A stretch of 64,000 bases of DNA. Origin: Kitasatospora aureofaciens (GTDB lineage Bacteria; Actinomycetota; Actinomycetes; Streptomycetales; Streptomycetaceae). The notes below the pieces were generated by a model. That model saw only the letters and a program-made list of their open reading frames with translations, did not search any database and was not told the origin of the DNA. Position numbers and translations under genes: made by a program. The DNA is taken from assembly GCF_001188955.3 (NCBI RefSeq), contig NZ_JPRF03000097.1, forward strand, positions 186,001 through 250,000, read 5' to 3'. This document shows, piece by piece, positions 60,342-64,000 of the stretch; position 1 is the stretch's first letter, and each line of letters begins with the position of its first letter.

Positions 60342-60370
60342 ACAATAGTTGTGCACTCATTAAGTTGCAA
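60342..60370 (-). promoter_or_regulatory. -35/-10 promoter of the old yellow enzyme gene
   Basis: On the minus strand TTGCAA (60370-60365), 17 bases and TATTGT (60347-60342), in an AT-rich pocket. It lies in the 341-base divergent intergenic region 60263-60603; no other feature is recognised there. Confidence 0.6.
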
Positions 60371-60603
60371 GAGCTGCATATTTTTGCGGGCGGGCCCACC
60401 GGCGGGCGGCCCCGCGCGGTGGACGGCCCCGCCGCCGGCGGCCGCCGCGCAACTCAGAGGAACCTCAGAGCTCCCCACTCCTGCCGCCCGAGGTGACGCG
60501 GGGTCAGAATTGGCGCCGCCGCGTCAACCGCGGCCGGAGAGGCCCCGCACGGCCCCGGCACCGGCGCGCATCCCCCAACCCCCACCTGACCGAGGAGCTT
60601 CCG

Positions 60604-61038
60604 ATGACCGTCGACCCCTCGCCCCTCGCCGAACGCACCCGCCCCCTGGTCCTGGGGCTGTTCCGGATCGTGGTCTCCCTGCTGTTCGCCTGCCACGGCG
60701 CGGCCACCATCTTCGGCGTCCTGGGCGGTACGCACGGCAAGGCACCCGGGTTCGGGCAGTGGCCCGGCTGGTGGGCGGCCGCCATCCAGCTGGCCGGCGG
60801 CGTCCTGGTCCTCGTGGGCCTGGCGGTGCGCCCGGCCGCGCTCCTGTGCTCCGGGTCGATGGCCTACGCCTACTTCGGCGTGCACCAGGAGCACGGCCTG
60901 TGGCCCATCCAGAACGGCGGCGAACCCGCGGTGATGTTCTGCTGGGCCTTCCTGCTGATCGCCGCGGTCGGGCCCGGCGGCCTGACCCCGGGCCGGGTGC
61001 TGCGCCGGGTGCCCGGCAGAGCGGCCCTGTCCGTCTGA
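60604..61038 (+). CDS. DoxX family membrane protein
   Basis: 144 residues from ATG 60604. Four spans (LVLGLFRIVVSLLFACHGAA, WWAAAIQLAGGVLVLVGLAV, ALLCSGSMAYAYFGVH, PAVMFCWAFLLIAAVGPGGL) with the DoxX start F-R-I-V-x-S-L-L-F-x-x-H-G. Likely linked to respiratory or redox stress functions and divergent from the old yellow enzyme, a frequent pairing in streptomycetes. Exact role unknown. Confidence 0.88.
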   Translation: MTVDPSPLAERTRPLVLGLFRIVVSLLFACHGAATIFGVLGGTHGKAPGFGQWPGWWAAAIQLAGGVLVLVGLAVRPAALLCSGSMAYAYFGVHQEHGLWPIQNGGEPAVMFCWAFLLIAAVGPGGLTPGRVLRRVPGRAALSV

Positions 61039-61084
61039 CCGCCCCCAGCCCCCCGGCCGCAGCCCTTGGCCGCAGCCCCCGGCC

Positions 61085-63834
61085 TCAGCCGCCCGCCCCG
61101 GCCCCCGCCTCCAGGAGGCCGCGGGCGCGGTCCGCCAGGCCGTCGGCGCCGCACTCGACGGCCAGCTCCAGCCCCCGGGCGAGCGCGGCACGGGCCTGCG
61201 GAGCCGGCACCGGCGCCCCGCCGAGGTCGACCAGTGCCATCGCGTGCTCGTAGCGGGCCGGCGAGCGCTCCAGGTGCCGCACCGCCTGCGCCAGCAGCTC
61301 GGCCGCGCGCGGACCGTCGTGCACCGCGGCGCACAGGCGCAGCGCGCTGCCGACGGCCGAGTCCGTGCCCGACCGCCGGGCCCGGCGCACGGCCTCCCCG
61401 GCCAGCTCGCGGGCCCGCTGCGGCTCGGACGGGGCCACCGCCCGCGCCAGGTGCCCCAGCCACGGCGCCCACACCGTGTTGCGCCACCCGCGCGCGTCCA
61501 GGGCCGCCCCGGCGGCCGTCAGCACCTCGGCCGCCCCCGCCGCGTCGCCCGCCGCCAGCAGCAGGCGCCCGTACAGCGTGGGAGCGTCGGGCAGCACCAT
61601 CACCGTCGGGTAGGGCGGGCCGAAGGCGTGCTCGCGCGCGAGTTCCAGGGCCTCCTCCAGCCGGCCGCGCGCTGCCAGGGTCTCGGCCAGCGCCCCGACC
61701 GCGTCCCAGTGCAGCGGGGTGCCCGGGCCGATCCGCCCGGCCGTGCGCAGGGCGCGGCGCAGGTAGTCCTCCGCTTCGACGAGCGCGCCGCAGCGGAACC
61801 GCAGCATGCCGGTCAGCAGGTAGGCGAAGCCCAGGTGGCCGCCGCTCCACCCGGCGACCTCGTAGGCGCGCACCGCCTCGGTGAACAGCTCCTCCGCCCG
61901 CTCGACGCGGTCGGCGTACAGGTAACTGAGGCCCAGGATCCCGGGCAGTTCGAAGCCCCAGGTGGTGTTGGTCCAGCCGAGGCTGTGCGGCAGCCGGCCC
62001 TGCGGCAGCGCGGAGTCGGCCAGCGCGAGCGCCCGCGCGCGGTCGGCGCCGCGCAGCGTGAGGTCCCAGCAGCGCAGCACGGCCACCGCGTGGGCCAGAC
62101 CGTCGTGCTCGAAGACGGCCCCGCCCGGGGCCGCCGCGTCCGCGCCGGCGTCGGTGAAGGCCATGCCGACCGTGTCCAGCGTCCGGTGGAACTGCGCAAG
62201 GCGCCGGGAACGGCCGGGGCCGTCCGCGTCCTCGGACTGGAACGCGGCGAACATGAAGTGGGCGACCTCCAGACGCAGCCGTCCCGGCCCGGGCGGGGTG
62301 CGCGCGGCCTCCTCGGCGCACAGCGCGGCGGCCTCGCCGAGCCGGTTGCTGTGGGCGAGGGCCTGGGCGAGGCGGAAGGTCGCGTCCACCCGCAGCCCGG
62401 GGTCCAGCCCGTACGGGTCGGCGAGCGCCAGGCGCAGCTGGTTGACCGTGGTCGCCGGGTCGGTGAGCAGGGCCGAGCAGCCGAGCTCGTAGAGCACCGA
62501 GGCGCGGTCCTCGTCGGCGGGCGGCTCGCTGAGGGCGCGGCGCAGGCAGCGCTGCGCGGCCTCGGGCGCGCCGATCGCCAGGTGCTCGCGGGCCGCCCGG
62601 CGCAGCTTGTCGACGATGACGCCGTCCCCTTCGGGCAGGATCTCCAGCATGTGCCGGGAGGCCGCCGGCAGGCCGAGGCCGGCGTTCTCGACCTCGACGG
62701 CGGCGACCCCGTGCATCCCGGTCCGGGCGGCCGGCGTCATCGACTGGTAGACGGAGGTGGCGATCAGCGGGTGGACGAACTCCAGCCGGCCCGCCGCTGT
62801 GCCGGTCAGCACCCGGTGGCGGCGCAGTTCCCGGACGGACTGGGCGGCGGTCTCGGGCCCCTGGGCACAGATGGCGGCGGCGAGGTCGGGGCGGATGTCG
62901 GTGTCCAGGACGGACGCCGCCCAGGCGAAACGCAGCGCGGTGGGGCCGAGCCGGTCCAGCCAGTGCCGCAGCGTCATCCCGCGGGCGGTGGCGGCGATCT
63001 CGCGCAGCAGCCCCGTGCTCTCCTCGACCGGGTCGAGGCGCTGGTCGGCCACCTCGCGCAGCAGGGCGGCGGTCTCGTACGGGTTCCCGGCGGTGACGGC
63101 CCAGACGTGGCGGCAGAAGGCGTCCTCGGCCTGCGCGCCCAGCGCCGCGCGGACCAGGTGCGCGACCGAGGCGGGCTGGAGCGGGCGCAGTTCGTGCCGG
63201 CGGTCGGCCCGGTCGGCGAGGCCGCGTTGCAGCGCCAGCGCGTCGTCGGGGAACTCGTCGCGGCAGGCGAGCACCAGCAGGGCCGGCAGCTCCCGGGCCC
63301 GGACCGCGAAGCCAGCCAGCCGAGCGACTCCGGGTCGGCCCAGTGCAGGTCGTCGACCAGCACGGCCAGCGGCGAACGCAGCTGCACCAGGCGGGTCACG
63401 ACGAAGTCCAGCCCGTCGCGCACCCCTTGCGGGTCGAGCTGCCCGCCGGGCGGCCGCAGGCCGGCTGCGGGGCCGACGACGTCCTCCCACGGGCCGAAGA
63501 CCCGCGCCCGCTCGTCGTCGGACAGGGCCGACAGCACCGGCCGCACCAGCTGGCGCACCACATGGAACGGTTCGTGGCACTGCCGCTGGCCGCCCCGGGC
63601 GAACAGCACCGTGCAGCCCGCGTGCCTCGCCGCCCGGCGCACCTCGGTCAGCATCGCGGTCTTGCCCAGTCCGGCCGCTCCGGTGTAGAGCAGCAGCTCC
63701 CCGACCCCGGTGCCGGCCGGCCGGGTCAGCGCCTCGATCGCCTGGGCCGCCGACCGCAGTTCGGCCTCGCGCTCGTGCAGCGGCCCGTCGTCCCGTCCGG
63801 CCCCCTCGCCGCCCCCGGCCTTCCCCTCGGCCAC
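61085..63834 (-). pseudogene. LuxR-family (LAL) AAA ATPase regulator, frameshifted and lacking the HTH
   Basis: GTG 63834 (GGAGG upstream) starts MAEGKAGGGEGAGRDDGPLH. P-loop LLLYTGAAGLGKTAMLTEVR near 47-66, Walker B LAVLVDDLHWADPESLGWLA near 155-174. One base is missing around 63305-63320; coding resumes as FAVRARELPALLVLACRDEF through ~700 residues of NB-ARC/TPR-like helices to the stop at 61085. The C-terminal LuxR helix-turn-helix that defines the family is absent, and only 46 bases remain before the convergent DoxX gene. Either a true degenerate regulator or a sequence error plus natural truncation. Confidence 0.75.
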
Positions 63835-64000
63835 CCGCCGCCTCCAATTCGCCCTGCCGGGCCCGTCGTTGCAGAGAGCCGAGGTTACTGCCGATCAGCC
63901 CGCTCCGGTGCGGGCTTGACAAAGCCGCACGCGGCCCGCCGCCCGGGCCCGGCGCGCCACGGACACGCCGACCCGCCCCGCAAAACCGTTGGCCCGTGTC

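Noticed and set aside
1..64000. tRNA, rRNA, integrase or insertion sequence
   Set aside because: None seen by eye on either strand; a dedicated covariance-model search would be decisive.

Overview
The window is 64 kb of very GC-rich DNA with strong G/C preference at third codon positions. GTG starts are frequent and neighbouring genes often overlap as ATGA or GTGA. Lineage-typical families (WhiJ-like XRE plus DUF397, ECF42 sigma factor with a YCII partner, bL37, MAB_1171c-type transporter, mycothiol-dependent DUF664) point to a Streptomycetaceae actinomycete (Streptomyces or Kitasatospora). No tRNA, rRNA, CRISPR array, integrase or recognisable insertion sequence was seen, so this looks like chromosomal DNA of the variable kind.

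Layout. 1-4.4 kb: divergent surface-polysaccharide genes (GT2 glycosyltransferase, DUF2334 deacetylase, GH113-like lipoprotein) separated by a 13-bp tandem repeat. 4.4-10 kb: methyltransferase, an EF-G relic, an orphan sugar-binding lipoprotein, and an AraC / metallo-beta-lactamase-fold pair whose shared divergent promoter is tandemly duplicated and half decayed. 10-15 kb: small genes, two of them with broken frames, and poor non-coding DNA. 15.3-19.3 kb: the most notable gene, a 1329-residue Pls/PosA-type synthetase (adenylation, carrier and membrane-embedded acyltransferase-like modules) whose adenylation pocket read by eye resembles lysine-activating domains, so an epsilon-poly-L-lysine synthetase is the best guess. 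19.4-31 kb: carbonic anhydrase, PP2C phosphatase, AraC/VOC and MerR/membrane pairs, FAD monooxygenase, and a LysR/dehydrogenase pair. 31-35.6 kb: the ribosomal miniprotein bL37, an ECF42 sigma/YCII pair with a matching promoter, and a WhiJ-like XRE/DUF397/HATPase trio. 35.8-40 kb: a wHTH/membrane pair, a bL12-tail-like protein, and an XRE / ImmA-IrrE / MAB_1171c set. 40-47.6 kb: mixed enzymes, peptidyl-prolyl isomerase, an EF-G domain IV-like protein and an orphan LAXTG sorting signal. 47.6-51 kb: a secreted ricin-lectin/aerolysin-like protein and a secreted esterase beside a LuxR regulator. 51-54.8 kb: cupin, GlxA-like regulator, and a carboxymuconolactone decarboxylase behind a MerR-type promoter. 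55-58.9 kb: a four-gene operon of proline/alanine-rich, single-span exported proteins of unknown role. 59-64 kb: old yellow enzyme, DoxX, and a LuxR-family ATPase lacking its DNA-binding domain.

Three themes recur. (1) At least eight single-base frame breaks occur in seven otherwise well-kept genes, at least three in homopolymers, which suggests base-level sequence errors mixed with true decay. (2) MerR-type promoters with a 19-bp spacer occur at three loci, only one next to a MerR gene. (3) Short-period tandem repeats (9 and 13 bp) and a shared palindrome (GCGGGAAGTCGGCC core) sit in intergenic DNA.
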